A DNA stretch of 11,433 nt from an uncultured Coriobacteriaceae bacterium (GTDB taxonomy: Bacteria > Actinomycetota > Coriobacteriia > Coriobacteriales > Eggerthellaceae). Location: NCBI GenBank assembly GCA_900554945.1, contig USJN01000022.1, positions 1-11,433 of the forward strand, written 5' to 3'. Shown one piece after another: positions 1-10,366 of this stretch; position 1 is the first letter of the stretch; every line of letters begins with the position of its first letter. The position numbers were made by a program, and so were the translations under genes. A model generated the notes under the pieces. It had not been told where the DNA came from, did not search any database, and saw only the letters and a list, made by a program, of their open reading frames with translations.

Positions 1-1
1 C

Positions 2-340
2 GGCCTCGCCTTGCTGCTAGCCCCCACCGTTGCCGGACTCATCTGGAACAAGGGCGGCTGGATTCAGAACCGCGCGAACACGCTGGCCTTGTGGTGCATG
101 TTCTGCCAAGTATGCCCGATGTTCGCCAACGACAGCATCTTCGCGGTGCAGTCGGTGAACAATCCTGACGTGAATCTCGGCATTTCGGTGCTGGCCCTTG
201 TAGCGAATGTAGCTGCGCTAGGATATGTTATCTATCGCAGCAAGAAACTCGGGAAGAACCCCTACACCAACGAGATCTTCGTTGGCACAAAGAGCTACGA
301 GAACGCCTTTGCCCGGCGCGAAGAAGCAGAAAACGCATAG
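2..340 (+). CDS. C-terminal part of a multi-pass membrane protein, possibly DUF5692 family (5' end outside window)
   Basis: The reading frame is open from base 2 to a TAG at 338-340, so only the last ~112 residues are present. They show two hydrophobic stretches. One is LALLLAPTVAGLIW at the left edge, followed by a WIQNRANTLALWCMFCQ segment. The other is ISVLALVANVAALGYVIY near the end, followed by a basic, hydrophilic tail rich in Lys, Arg and Glu that is probably cytoplasmic. The pattern of KGGWIQNRANTLALW, then FAV..VNNP, then a final helix and a KNP motif resembles what I recall of DUF5692 membrane proteins. That is a memory-based family guess without known function. The TTG at 11 is very unlikely to be the true start, because the frame continues upstream past the window edge. 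The gene converges on asnS and shares its terminator. Confidence 0.75.
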   Translation, partial: GLALLLAPTVAGLIWNKGGWIQNRANTLALWCMFCQVCPMFANDSIFAVQSVNNPDVNLGISVLALVANVAALGYVIYRSKKLGKNPYTNEIFVGTKSYENAFARREEAENA

Positions 341-372
341 CATCTATCCCCTGATGCTATCTCCCTTCAATG

Positions 373-400
373 AAAAAGCCCCGACATTGCGGGGCTTTTT
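373..400. terminator. Bidirectional Rho-independent terminator
   Basis: A perfect 11-bp inverted repeat, AAAAAGCCCCG (373-383) and CGGGGCTTTTT (390-400), encloses a 6-base loop, ACATTG. Because the stem begins with A5 and ends with T5, the transcript from either strand has a GC-rich stem followed by a U run. It lies 32 bases after the stop of the plus-strand membrane-protein gene and 9 bases beyond the stop of minus-strand asnS, so it should end transcription of both converging units. Confidence 0.93.
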
Positions 401-409
401 CGTTATCGA

Positions 410-1849
<1,440 letters not shown>

Positions 1850-1876
1850 CATTCCCCTTCCCATGATATGCGCAAA

Positions 1877-1903
1877 GGGGCCGAGCGCGAAACGCCCGAC
1901 CCC
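1877..1903 (-). terminator. Terminator-like or attenuator hairpin between ppdK and asnS
   Basis: On the minus strand GGGGTCGGGCG and CGCTCGGCCCC can form an 11-bp RNA stem with two G-U pairs around a 5-base TTTCG loop, followed by only TTTGCG. The stem is strong but the U-tract is weak. It lies 24 bases beyond the ppdK stop and 27 bases ahead of the asnS start. The likely role is partial termination, or stabilisation of the ppdK 3' end, with readthrough into asnS. No separate promoter is evident in the 27 bases between the hairpin and asnS. Confidence 0.5.
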
Positions 1904-1927
1904 TGCAACGATGAACCCGTGGTCGTG

Positions 1928-4645
<2,718 letters not shown>

Positions 4646-4651
4646 CTTGTT

Positions 4652-4657
4652 CTCCTT
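4652..4657 (-). promoter_or_regulatory. Ribosome binding site deciding the ppdK GTG start
   Basis: AAGGAG on the minus strand is followed by AACAAG and then GTG (4645), a 6-base spacing. This is the only good SD in the region, and it places the start of PPDK at the family's usual N-terminus (VTEPVKRVYAFG). Confidence 0.8.
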
Positions 4658-4709
4658 ACAAGCTCCGGTTACCTTTTTACCCATGACGTCGGAAAACGTG
4701 ACTTGCGAA

Positions 4710-4741
4710 GAAACATTTCGCGCCCATTTCCCTAACGTTTC
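4710..4741 (-). other. Possible hairpin in the 101-base yqfL-ppdK spacer
   Basis: The spacer at 4646-4746 holds an imperfect inverted repeat. In the minus-strand RNA, GAAACGUU (4741-4734) can pair with AAUGUUUC (4717-4710), with one G-U pair and a 16-base loop. There is no U-tract, so it is not a terminator. The spacer is open in the ppdK frame but has no recognisable coding conservation. I see no convincing promoter in it. It may act as a short ppdK leader or processing site, but this is weak. Confidence 0.25.
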
Positions 4742-4746
4742 GAGCA

Positions 4747-5628
4747 CTAGTCAACTATACCAGTAGGTGCGGGGTGCAGGCGCTCGTAGTAGCGCAATAT
4801 CTCTTGAGCGGTCTCCTCGACGGCACGGTTTTCAGTGTGAACGACGATAGCGCCGAGCCTGCGCATGAGCGCACGCGCCGACTCGAGGTCCTCGTAGACA
4901 TAGGTGGGGTCGGCGTAGCTGCTCGCGACGCCCACGGCATTGCCGAGCCTGCGAGCGCGGATGCCAACGAGCACCTCGGGCGTCGTCATGAGGCCGAACA
5001 GGTGCGTCGGGTCGACGTCGTAGATCTCGCGAGGGGGCTCGGTGTGGGGGTCGAGCGGAACGTTCGCCACCTTGTAGCCCTGCTGAGACAGATAAATCGA
5101 CGTCGGCGTCTTCGACGAGCGCGACACGCCGAGCAAAACGATATCGGCCTGCGTGAGGTCTTGGGGGTTTCTGCCATCGTCGTGAGCGATGGTGAACTCG
5201 ATTGCCTCGATGCGGCGGAAGTAATGCTGGTCGGCCACATGAAGACCGCCGGGCTTCGAGGACGGCTCGAGGCCCGAAAGGTCTGAAATGGCGTCGATGA
5301 CCTGGGTCATCAGGTCGATTGCGATGATGTCGGGCTCGGAGGCTGCGAACTCGGCCAAGCGAGTGCGCAGCTCCTTGTCGACGATGGTGTAGCAGACGAG
5401 GATTCGAGGAGATCCCTTAAGCTCGCGATGAAGCTGCATGTGGTCCTCGAGGAAGCGCTTCACCTCGTCGAACTTGCGAACCTTCGGCAGCACCTCGATG
5501 CAGGGGTTCGTCACCCCAAACTGCGCAGCTGCGGCACGAGCCAAAGACTGCGCCGTCAACCCCACAGAGTCGCTGACAACGTGAATCGTCGGCAGGGGCG
5601 TCAAATTCGTATGCACAACGAAATCCAT
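4747..5628 (-). CDS. yqfL: Pyruvate, phosphate dikinase regulatory protein (bifunctional kinase/phosphorylase, DUF299/PDRP family)
   Basis: This 293-residue protein belongs to the PDRP/PSRP (DUF299) family. Family members switch PPDK off by ADP-dependent phosphorylation of a Thr near its catalytic His, and switch it on by Pi-dependent dephosphorylation. Visible markers are the N-terminal IHVVSDSVGLTAQSLARA, the P-loop-like GVSRSSKTPTSIYL (about 167-180), the DPTHLFGLMT and IRARRLG segments, and a C-terminal VEETAQEIL region. The family includes both PPDK and PEP-synthase regulators. The immediately following ppdK, with the GGKTSHA target, makes PPDK the expected partner here; that assignment is inferred from context. 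The ATG at 5628 follows a weak AGGCGAG SD. It lies 30 bases after glyS, and a glyQ-glyS-yqfL order is also known from Bacillus. Confidence 0.93.
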   Translation of the reverse strand: MDFVVHTNLTPLPTIHVVSDSVGLTAQSLARAAAAQFGVTNPCIEVLPKVRKFDEVKRFLEDHMQLHRELKGSPRILVCYTIVDKELRTRLAEFAASEPDIIAIDLMTQVIDAISDLSGLEPSSKPGGLHVADQHYFRRIEAIEFTIAHDDGRNPQDLTQADIVLLGVSRSSKTPTSIYLSQQGYKVANVPLDPHTEPPREIYDVDPTHLFGLMTTPEVLVGIRARRLGNAVGVASSYADPTYVYEDLESARALMRRLGAIVVHTENRAVEETAQEILRYYERLHPAPTGIVD

Positions 5629-5658
5629 CTCTCGCCTGGCTTTTTCTATTGATGTGGA

Positions 5659-7761
5659 CTACTTTTGGGCCTTCTTCGCCATCAACCCGAAATCGGCGAC
5701 GTCGGTGAACACGCCGACGAAGCGGTTGAGCAGGCGCAGGCGGTTCTCGCGCAGCGACGCGTTCTCGTCCATGACCATGACGTCCTCGAAGAAGACGTCA
5801 ATCGGCTCTTTGAGGGCCGCAAGGGCACTGCAGGCGGCATCGAAGTCCTTGCAAGCGAGCGCGGATGAGACCTTGCCCTCCCCTTCCTCGCATGCACGAA
5901 GGAGCGCGAGCTCAGAGTCACCGAGAATCGAGGTGTCGACCTCGCAGCCCAGCGCGGCGTCCGCAAGATTATGGGCGCGCGTGAAGGCGCCCGCGAGAGC
6001 CTCGTAGGTCTCGGGCTGCTCGGCACGGGCCGCATCGAGCGCGCAGGCGCGGGCGAAGAACTCGGCAGGGTCGATGACGCCCACAGCCGAGACGGCCTCG
6101 ATGGAGTCGAGGAGAACGCCCTCATCCTTGGCGATGGCCTTCAAGCGACCGGCGAAGAACTGCTCGACCTTTTCGGCCACGGCGGCGCGATCAAATTCAA
6201 GCCCCTGCTCGGCGTACGCGTCAAGCGACGCGGCGATAAGGTCTTTCAAGCTGACCGTGGGCATCGTGCGCAGCATGGCGATGATGCCGATGGCGGCGCG
6301 GCGCACGGCGTAGGGGTCGGAAGAGCCCGTCGGGGGCTCATCGATGGCGAAGATGCCGCAGCAGGTGTCGAGCTTGTCGGCGATGGCGACGCACTTGCCG
6401 CAGATGCCGGAGGGGAGCTCGTCGCCTGCGAAGCGCGGACGGTAGTGCTCGCGAATGGCGGCGCAGACCTCGGGAGCCTCACCTGCGGCCTCGGCGTAGT
6501 AGCCGCCCATGACGCCCTGCTGGTTGGTGAACTCGACGACGGCCTGCGAGACGAGGTCTGCCTTGGCCAGGTGCGCGGCGCGCACGGCGTTCGCGACGCC
6601 CGCCTCATCCTCGCCGGCGGCGGCAGCGGCCGCGCCCGCAAGCTTTTCCATGCGCTGGACCTTCTGCAAGGTAGTGCCGAGCTTCTCCTGGAACGTGACG
6701 ATGCCGAGGCGCTCGACGAACTCCTCCATCGGACGCTTCAAGTCCTCGTCAAAGAAGAACTTCGCGTCGTCGAGGCGCGGGCGCACGACGCGCTCGTTGC
6801 CGGAGACGACGGTATCGGAGACCTTCGGGTCGGCGTTCGAGACGATTACGAACTCACGGGTAAGCTTGCCCTCGGCGTCGAAAATCGGGAAATAACGCTG
6901 GTTGGAGAGCATGGACTCGCAGATAATCTCCTGCGGCACGCGGAGGAACTCCTCGTCGAAGGTGCCGACGAGCACGGTCGGCCACTCGCAGAGGTTTACG
7001 ACCTCGTCGAAGATGCGGGCGGGCGTGTCCACGTGGCTGCCGGGGCGCTCGGCCTCGATGGCGGCGATGCCCTCGCGAATGGCGGCCTCGCGGGCCTCGG
7101 CACCGAGCACGTAGGAATCCTTGAGCACCTGCTCGTAGGCAGCAGGCTCGGCAACGACATGCTCGCCAGGCGCCAGAACGCGATGGCCGCGGGTGGTGTT
7201 ACCGCTCGTCACGTCGGCGTAGGTAACGGGCACAACCTCGGAGCCGAGGAGCGCGCAGATCCAGCGGATCGGGCGCACGAAGGCCTCGTGCTCGGAGCCC
7301 CAGCGCTGGGAGCGGTAGTTCGGCCACTCGATGGCGGCGATGACGTCGTGGCCGAGCGCCGACAGGATCGGCATTGCGGGCTCAGAGGGAACGTTTCTCT
7401 CGGCGAAGACGTACTCGTTGCCGTCCTCGTCCACCTTGCGGGTGAGCTCGGAAGCGTCGATACCGCACTTGCGGGCGAAGCCGGCAGCAGCCTTGGTGGG
7501 GTTGCCGTCTGCGTCGAAGGCGATTTGGGCCTTGGGGCCGCGCTTGACCTCATGGACGGCCTCGGTGGCGCAGGCCACGTCGGACACAATCGCGGCAAGG
7601 CGGCGCGGCGAGGAGACGACGCGCACATCGCCATGCGCCAAACCAGCCTCGTCGAGCATCTTCACGACGAGCTTCGGAAGCTGCTTGGAAGCGTTGATCA
7701 GTGGCGCCGAGGGCATCTCCTCGGTGCCGATCTCGAGCAGGAAATCCAGAGTATCTGCCAT
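5659..7761 (-). CDS. glyS: Glycyl-tRNA synthetase beta subunit
   Basis: This is the beta chain of the bacterial alpha2-beta2 GlyRS, which binds tRNA-Gly; the aminoacylation site is in the alpha chain. At 700 residues it is the usual length. The start MADTLDFLLEIGTEEMP and the early VRVVSSPRRLAAIV are family hallmarks. The middle contains WGSEHEAFVRPIRWI, VCEWPTVLVG-like FNLCEW-type sequence and the SSDPYAVRRAAIGII motif (about residue 458-472). The C-terminal anticodon-binding part ends with LRENRLRLLNRFVGVFTDVADFG. The start ATG directly abuts the TAA of glyQ (no gap), with a GAGGTGG SD inside the glyQ 3' end, so the two subunits are probably translationally coupled and made in equal amounts. 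No internal disruption is seen. Confidence 0.96.
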   Translation of the reverse strand: MADTLDFLLEIGTEEMPSAPLINASKQLPKLVVKMLDEAGLAHGDVRVVSSPRRLAAIVSDVACATEAVHEVKRGPKAQIAFDADGNPTKAAAGFARKCGIDASELTRKVDEDGNEYVFAERNVPSEPAMPILSALGHDVIAAIEWPNYRSQRWGSEHEAFVRPIRWICALLGSEVVPVTYADVTSGNTTRGHRVLAPGEHVVAEPAAYEQVLKDSYVLGAEAREAAIREGIAAIEAERPGSHVDTPARIFDEVVNLCEWPTVLVGTFDEEFLRVPQEIICESMLSNQRYFPIFDAEGKLTREFVIVSNADPKVSDTVVSGNERVVRPRLDDAKFFFDEDLKRPMEEFVERLGIVTFQEKLGTTLQKVQRMEKLAGAAAAAAGEDEAGVANAVRAAHLAKADLVSQAVVEFTNQQGVMGGYYAEAAGEAPEVCAAIREHYRPRFAGDELPSGICGKCVAIADKLDTCCGIFAIDEPPTGSSDPYAVRRAAIGIIAMLRTMPTVSLKDLIAASLDAYAEQGLEFDRAAVAEKVEQFFAGRLKAIAKDEGVLLDSIEAVSAVGVIDPAEFFARACALDAARAEQPETYEALAGAFTRAHNLADAALGCEVDTSILGDSELALLRACEEGEGKVSSALACKDFDAACSALAALKEPIDVFFEDVMVMDENASLRENRLRLLNRFVGVFTDVADFGLMAKKAQK

Positions 7762-8694
7762 TTAGGCCACCTCGCCCTTCGTGGAATACGTGTCTTTCTT
7801 GCCAGCAACCTCGGCGAGATAGCTCTCGCAGCAGGCCTTGGCGACGGCGCGGACGCGCAGGATGTAGTTGGCGCGCTCGGTCGCCGAGATGGCGCCGCGT
7901 GCGTCGAGGATGTTGAACGCGTGGCTGCACTTCATGACGCAGTCGTAGGCCGGCAGCGGCAGCTTGCGCTCGAGACAGGAATGGCACTCAGCCTCGTACT
8001 CGTCGAACTTGCGGCGCATCAGCTCGACGTCGGCGACCTCGAAGTTGTAGGTCGAGAACTCGTACTCGTTCTCATGGAAGACGTCGCCGTAGGTCATGGG
8101 CGTGCCGTCGGGCAGGTAGGACCACACGAGGTCGTAGACGGAGTCGACGCCCTGCACGTACATGGCGATACGCTCAAGGCCGTAGGTGATCTCGACGGGG
8201 ACCGGATCGACCTCGATGCCGCCGACCTGCTGGAAGTACGTGTACTGCGTGACCTCCATACCGTCCATCCACACTTCCCAGCCAAGACCCCACGCGCCGA
8301 GCGTCGGGCTTTCCCAGTCATCCTCGACGAAGCGCACGTCGTGCTCGGCGGGATCGAGGCCGATGGCTTTGAGCGAGCCCAGGTAGAGCTCTTGGGAATC
8401 GACCGGGCAAGGCTTCAAGATGACCTGGAACTGGTAGTAGTGCTGCATGCGGTTGGGATTCTCACCGTAGCGGCCGTCGGCCGGGCGGCGGCACGGCTGC
8501 GGATAGCAGGTGCGCCAGGCGTTGGGCCCGAGGCTGCGCAGCGTAGTGGCGGTGTGGAACGTGCCCGCGCCCACCTCGCTGTCGTAGGGCTGCATGACGA
8601 CGCAGCCCTGCTTCGCCCAGTAGTGCTGCAGGTTCATGATGATGTCCTGGAACGTCAGCTTGTCGGCCGCAGGGCCGGCGGATGTCTCTGCCAT
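7762..8694 (-). CDS. glyQ: Glycyl-tRNA synthetase alpha subunit
   Basis: This is the catalytic class II chain of alpha2-beta2 GlyRS, which forms glycyl-adenylate and charges tRNA-Gly. The product has 310 residues, as expected. It shows [19 protein letters not shown] at the N-terminus, [17 protein letters not shown], the motif 2 region [41 protein letters not shown] and the motif 3 segment [15 protein letters not shown]. The ATG at 8694 was chosen because AGAAGGAGAG ends just upstream and the family's N-terminus begins here. The frame is open further upstream to 8877, but that extension overlaps the end of lepB and is not conserved in character. It lies 53 bases after lepB and abuts glyS. Confidence 0.96.
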   Translation of the reverse strand: MAETSAGPAADKLTFQDIIMNLQHYWAKQGCVVMQPYDSEVGAGTFHTATTLRSLGPNAWRTCYPQPCRRPADGRYGENPNRMQHYYQFQVILKPCPVDSQELYLGSLKAIGLDPAEHDVRFVEDDWESPTLGAWGLGWEVWMDGMEVTQYTYFQQVGGIEVDPVPVEITYGLERIAMYVQGVDSVYDLVWSYLPDGTPMTYGDVFHENEYEFSTYNFEVADVELMRRKFDEYEAECHSCLERKLPLPAYDCVMKCSHAFNILDARGAISATERANYILRVRAVAKACCESYLAEVAGKKDTYSTKGEVA

Positions 8695-8698
8695 GACT

Positions 8699-8704
8699 CT
8701 CCTT
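8699..8704 (-). promoter_or_regulatory. Ribosome binding site deciding the glyQ start
   Basis: AAGGAG within AGAAGGAGAG on the minus strand lies 4 bases before the ATG at 8694. It supports this start over the longer open frame, whose first codon would lie inside lepB. Confidence 0.8.
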
Positions 8705-8747
8705 CTCATATCGATGCGCGGGACGCCGAGCGCCCGGTTCTCCACCT

Positions 8748-9317
8748 TTAAGACAGCACCCCGATATGCGGGATCGGCCAGTAGGTGAACACCGCATGAC
8801 CGGTCACGCTCGAGGCGTCGATTGCGCCGAAATAGCGCGAATCCTGCGAATTGGTTCGATTGTCGCCCATGACCCAAAGGTAGCCCTCGGGCACGGTATA
8901 GGGATAGCTTATGGAAACGGCCGTCTTCTCGAACGGCTCGGAAACCTTGTTCTCGGTGTAGGGCTCGTCGAGCACGACACCGTCGACGACGACCTTACCG
9001 TTTTGCAAGTCGACCGTCTGGCCGCCGGTCGCGATGACGCGCTTAATCAGCGTGCGGTTGGAAACAAGCGGATCGGCGAACGTGACGATGTCCCCTTTTT
9101 GGGGCTCGCTCGTGTAATAGGAAAGCTTCTCCGAGAAGACGAGGTCGCCCACTTCGATGGTGTCCTCCATCGACCCCGAGGGAATCTCATAGGCGCCGAA
9201 CACGAAGGTGTTCAACAGGCGCGAGAGGCCGAACACGACGAGTACCATGATGACGATGCTCAACAGGCTGCGGGCCACCTTCGAGCCCTGGCGTTCGGCA
9301 TGCTGACCGGAAAACAT
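8748..9317 (-). CDS. lepB: Signal peptidase I (type I leader peptidase)
   Basis: This membrane-anchored serine protease cleaves signal peptides from exported proteins. The 189-residue product has a short cytoplasmic N-terminus and a single membrane anchor ([19 protein letters not shown], about 17-35), followed by an extracytoplasmic catalytic domain. Box B is [10 protein letters not shown] with the nucleophile Ser49. Box D is [11 protein letters not shown] with the general-base Lys92. Box E is [15 protein letters not shown]. One anchor and a small size fit the Gram-positive type. The start ATG at 9317 has an AAAGGAT SD about 11 bases upstream, a somewhat long spacing. It stands 85 bases after trmD, where rplS often sits in other bacteria, and leads into glyQ-glyS. 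Confidence 0.96.
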   Translation of the reverse strand: MFSGQHAERQGSKVARSLLSIVIMVLVVFGLSRLLNTFVFGAYEIPSGSMEDTIEVGDLVFSEKLSYYTSEPQKGDIVTFADPLVSNRTLIKRVIATGGQTVDLQNGKVVVDGVVLDEPYTENKVSEPFEKTAVSISYPYTVPEGYLWVMGDNRTNSQDSRYFGAIDASSVTGHAVFTYWPIPHIGVLS

Positions 9318-9338
9318 GAAGCGCGATATCCTTTCGAT

Positions 9339-9359
9339 ACGGGAGGCGGTACCACCCGT
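9339..9359 (-). promoter_or_regulatory. T-box-like antiterminator core ahead of lepB-glyQS
   Basis: The minus strand contains GGGTGGTACCGC, a match to the strongly conserved T-box sequence that contacts the tRNA acceptor end. It is flanked by ACGGG and CCCGT, which can form the lower antiterminator helix around the UGGUACC bulge. Only GCCT lies between the bulge and the closing strand, so the usual upper helix is missing. No stem I can be placed in the 85-base spacer unless it lies within trmD. The lepB SD follows closely in the loop of a possible TATC/GATA hairpin, and there is no U-tract. It could be a reduced translational element, a remnant, or chance. Confidence 0.35.
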
Positions 9360-9402
9360 GATTCAAGTCGTGAATTCGAATGATAGCTCTTCGTGCAAGT
9401 CG

Positions 9403-10293
9403 TTAGCCCTCTTCGCCCAATCTTTGCAGAAAATCCCTGTCAGCGGGTGAAAGTTCCACGTCGGCAAGCAGGTCGGGGCGAAGGCGTGCCGTGCGCAGCA
9501 GGCTCTGCTCGCGGCGCCATTTCGCCACCTTCCCGTGATCCCCGGAGAGAAGCACGTCGGGCACCCGCATTCCGCGGAACTCGGCAGGGCGCGTGTACTG
9601 GGGATATTCCAAAAGGCCGTCGGAGAAGCTCTCGGTGATCGCGCCGTCCTCGGCACCGAGCACGCCGGGAAGCTTGCGGACCACGGCGTCGATCACGACC
9701 ATCGAGGCGAGCTCGCCACTCGTGAGCACGTAGTCCCCAAGCGATATGACGCGGTCCGCCAACGTGTAGGCGCGCTCGTCAATGCCCTCGTAGTGCCCAC
9801 AAATGAACAGGAGGCGCTCCTCTTTGGCAAGATCGAGCGCGATTTCGTCGCAGAAGCGCTCGCCCTGCGGCGCGAGGAAAATGGTGCAGGGTTTGGGGCA
9901 GTCCGACTGCGGCGCAGCGGGCTGATCGGGCAGCGCCCAGTCGCTCGGCAGTCCTGCTCGCGCGGAAGTGCCAGAGGGCACTTCTGGCTCGTGCGGAACT
10001 CGCTTTGTGGACGCCGCCCGATCCGCCTGTTCCAAGCGGGAAACAGGTTCGCATCCCGCTCCCCTCGCGCAGATATCGTCATACGCCTCGAAGAGCGGCT
10101 CGCACTTCATGACGAGCCCGGCACCTCCGCCATAGGGGTCATCGTCGGTCGTACGGTGCCTATCATGCGTCCAATCGCGCAGGTCGTACGCATGAAAATC
10201 GAGAATCCCCTTCTCTTGGGCGATACGCATCATCGACGAGTTCATCACCGAGTCGTACATGCCCGGAAACGTTGACAGGGTCTCGATGATCAT
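9403..10293 (-). CDS. trmD: tRNA (guanine-37-N1)-methyltransferase with an internal insert
   Basis: TrmD uses S-adenosylmethionine to methylate G37 next to the anticodon of tRNAs reading CUN, CCN and CGG, preventing +1 frameshifts. The 296-residue product starts with MIIETLSTFPGMYDSVMNSSM and has DDPYGGGAGLVMKCEPLF (about 51-68). The SPOUT trefoil-knot region is TIFLAPQGERF, LFICGHYEGIDERAY, SLGDYVLTSGELA and the C-terminal EYPQYTRPAEFRGM with VLLSGDH. Family members are usually near 240 residues. The excess is an insert at about residues 79-134, rich in Pro, Ala, Ser and charged residues, lying just before the knot. All core motifs are intact and in frame, so the enzyme is probably active. 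The ATG at 10293 has a perfect AAGGAGG SD 7 bases upstream. A terminator-like hairpin separates it from rimM. Confidence 0.95.
   Translation of the reverse strand: MIIETLSTFPGMYDSVMNSSMMRIAQEKGILDFHAYDLRDWTHDRHRTTDDDPYGGGAGLVMKCEPLFEAYDDICARGAGCEPVSRLEQADRAASTKRVPHEPEVPSGTSARAGLPSDWALPDQPAAPQSDCPKPCTIFLAPQGERFCDEIALDLAKEERLLFICGHYEGIDERAYTLADRVISLGDYVLTSGELASMVVIDAVVRKLPGVLGAEDGAITESFSDGLLEYPQYTRPAEFRGMRVPDVLLSGDHGKVAKWRREQSLLRTARLRPDLLADVELSPADRDFLQRLGEEG
9892..10059 (-). repeat. Inverted-repeat-rich insert within trmD
   Basis: This stretch encodes the extra ~56 residues of TrmD and is dense in inverted repeats. GAAGTGCC (9965-9972) pairs perfectly with GGCACTTC (9977-9984) around AGAG. AGCGGGA (10035-10041) pairs with TCCCGCT (10054-10060). 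CCTGTT (10026-10031) pairs with AACAGG (10042-10047). CAGTC-C-GACTG (9899-9909) and CTGCG-G-CGCAG (9907-9917) are overlapping palindromes. The 8-bp hairpin is flanked by imperfect 13-base direct repeats (9957-9969 and 9988-10000, 11 of 13 identical). Its translation is hydrophilic and likely a disordered loop. It resembles palindromic elements that insert in frame into proteins, but copy number cannot be judged from one window. Confidence 0.5.
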
Positions 10294-10300
10294 CCGATGT

Positions 10301-10307
10301 CCTCCTT
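10301..10307 (-). promoter_or_regulatory. Strong ribosome binding site of trmD
   Basis: AAGGAGG on the minus strand, 7 bases before the trmD ATG at 10293, is a perfect SD. It lies just after the U-tract of the preceding hairpin and suggests trmD translation is initiated independently of rimM. Confidence 0.8.
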
Positions 10308-10313
10308 GAAATG

Positions 10314-10349
10314 AAAAATGGGCGCCCAGGACAGACCCTGAACGCCCAT
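10314..10349 (-). terminator. Intra-operon terminator or attenuator between rimM and trmD
   Basis: The minus-strand RNA can pair ATGGGCG (10349-10343) with CGCCCAT (10324-10318), with an inner CAGG/CCTG stem (10340-10337 with 10330-10327) and a 6-base apical loop. A run of five U follows (10318-10314). This is the shape of a Rho-independent terminator. It starts 17 bases after the rimM stop and ends 7 bases before the trmD SD. It probably lowers transcription into trmD and the genes beyond relative to rpsP-khpA-rimM. Confidence 0.65.
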
Positions 10350-10366
10350 CTCACGGGATTGCGTTG

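Noticed and set aside
1850..1864. Earlier asnS ATG at 1864
   Set aside because: The GGAAGGGGA SD lies downstream of it, and MGRGM adds nothing conserved. The ATG pair at 1852/1849 fits better.
8700..8747. Hairpin in the lepB-glyQ spacer (CGGGCGC with GCG-T-CCCG)
   Set aside because: It needs a bulge and has no U-tract, so it was not strong enough to call.
5971..8751. Plus-strand open frame of 926 codons opposite glyS and glyQ
   Set aside because: Same cause: register-aligned complement of GC-rich genes, with no recognisable domain and no supported start site.
8695..8877. N-terminal extension of glyQ to 8877
   Set aside because: It overlaps the lepB 3' end and its residues are unlike GlyRS. 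AGAAGGAG directly before the ATG at 8694 gives the normal family start.
9403..9560. Complete T-box riboswitch with stem I inside the trmD 3' end
   Set aside because: I could not recognise a specifier loop or the conserved stem I motifs there, and the upper antiterminator helix is missing. Only the core motif is reported.
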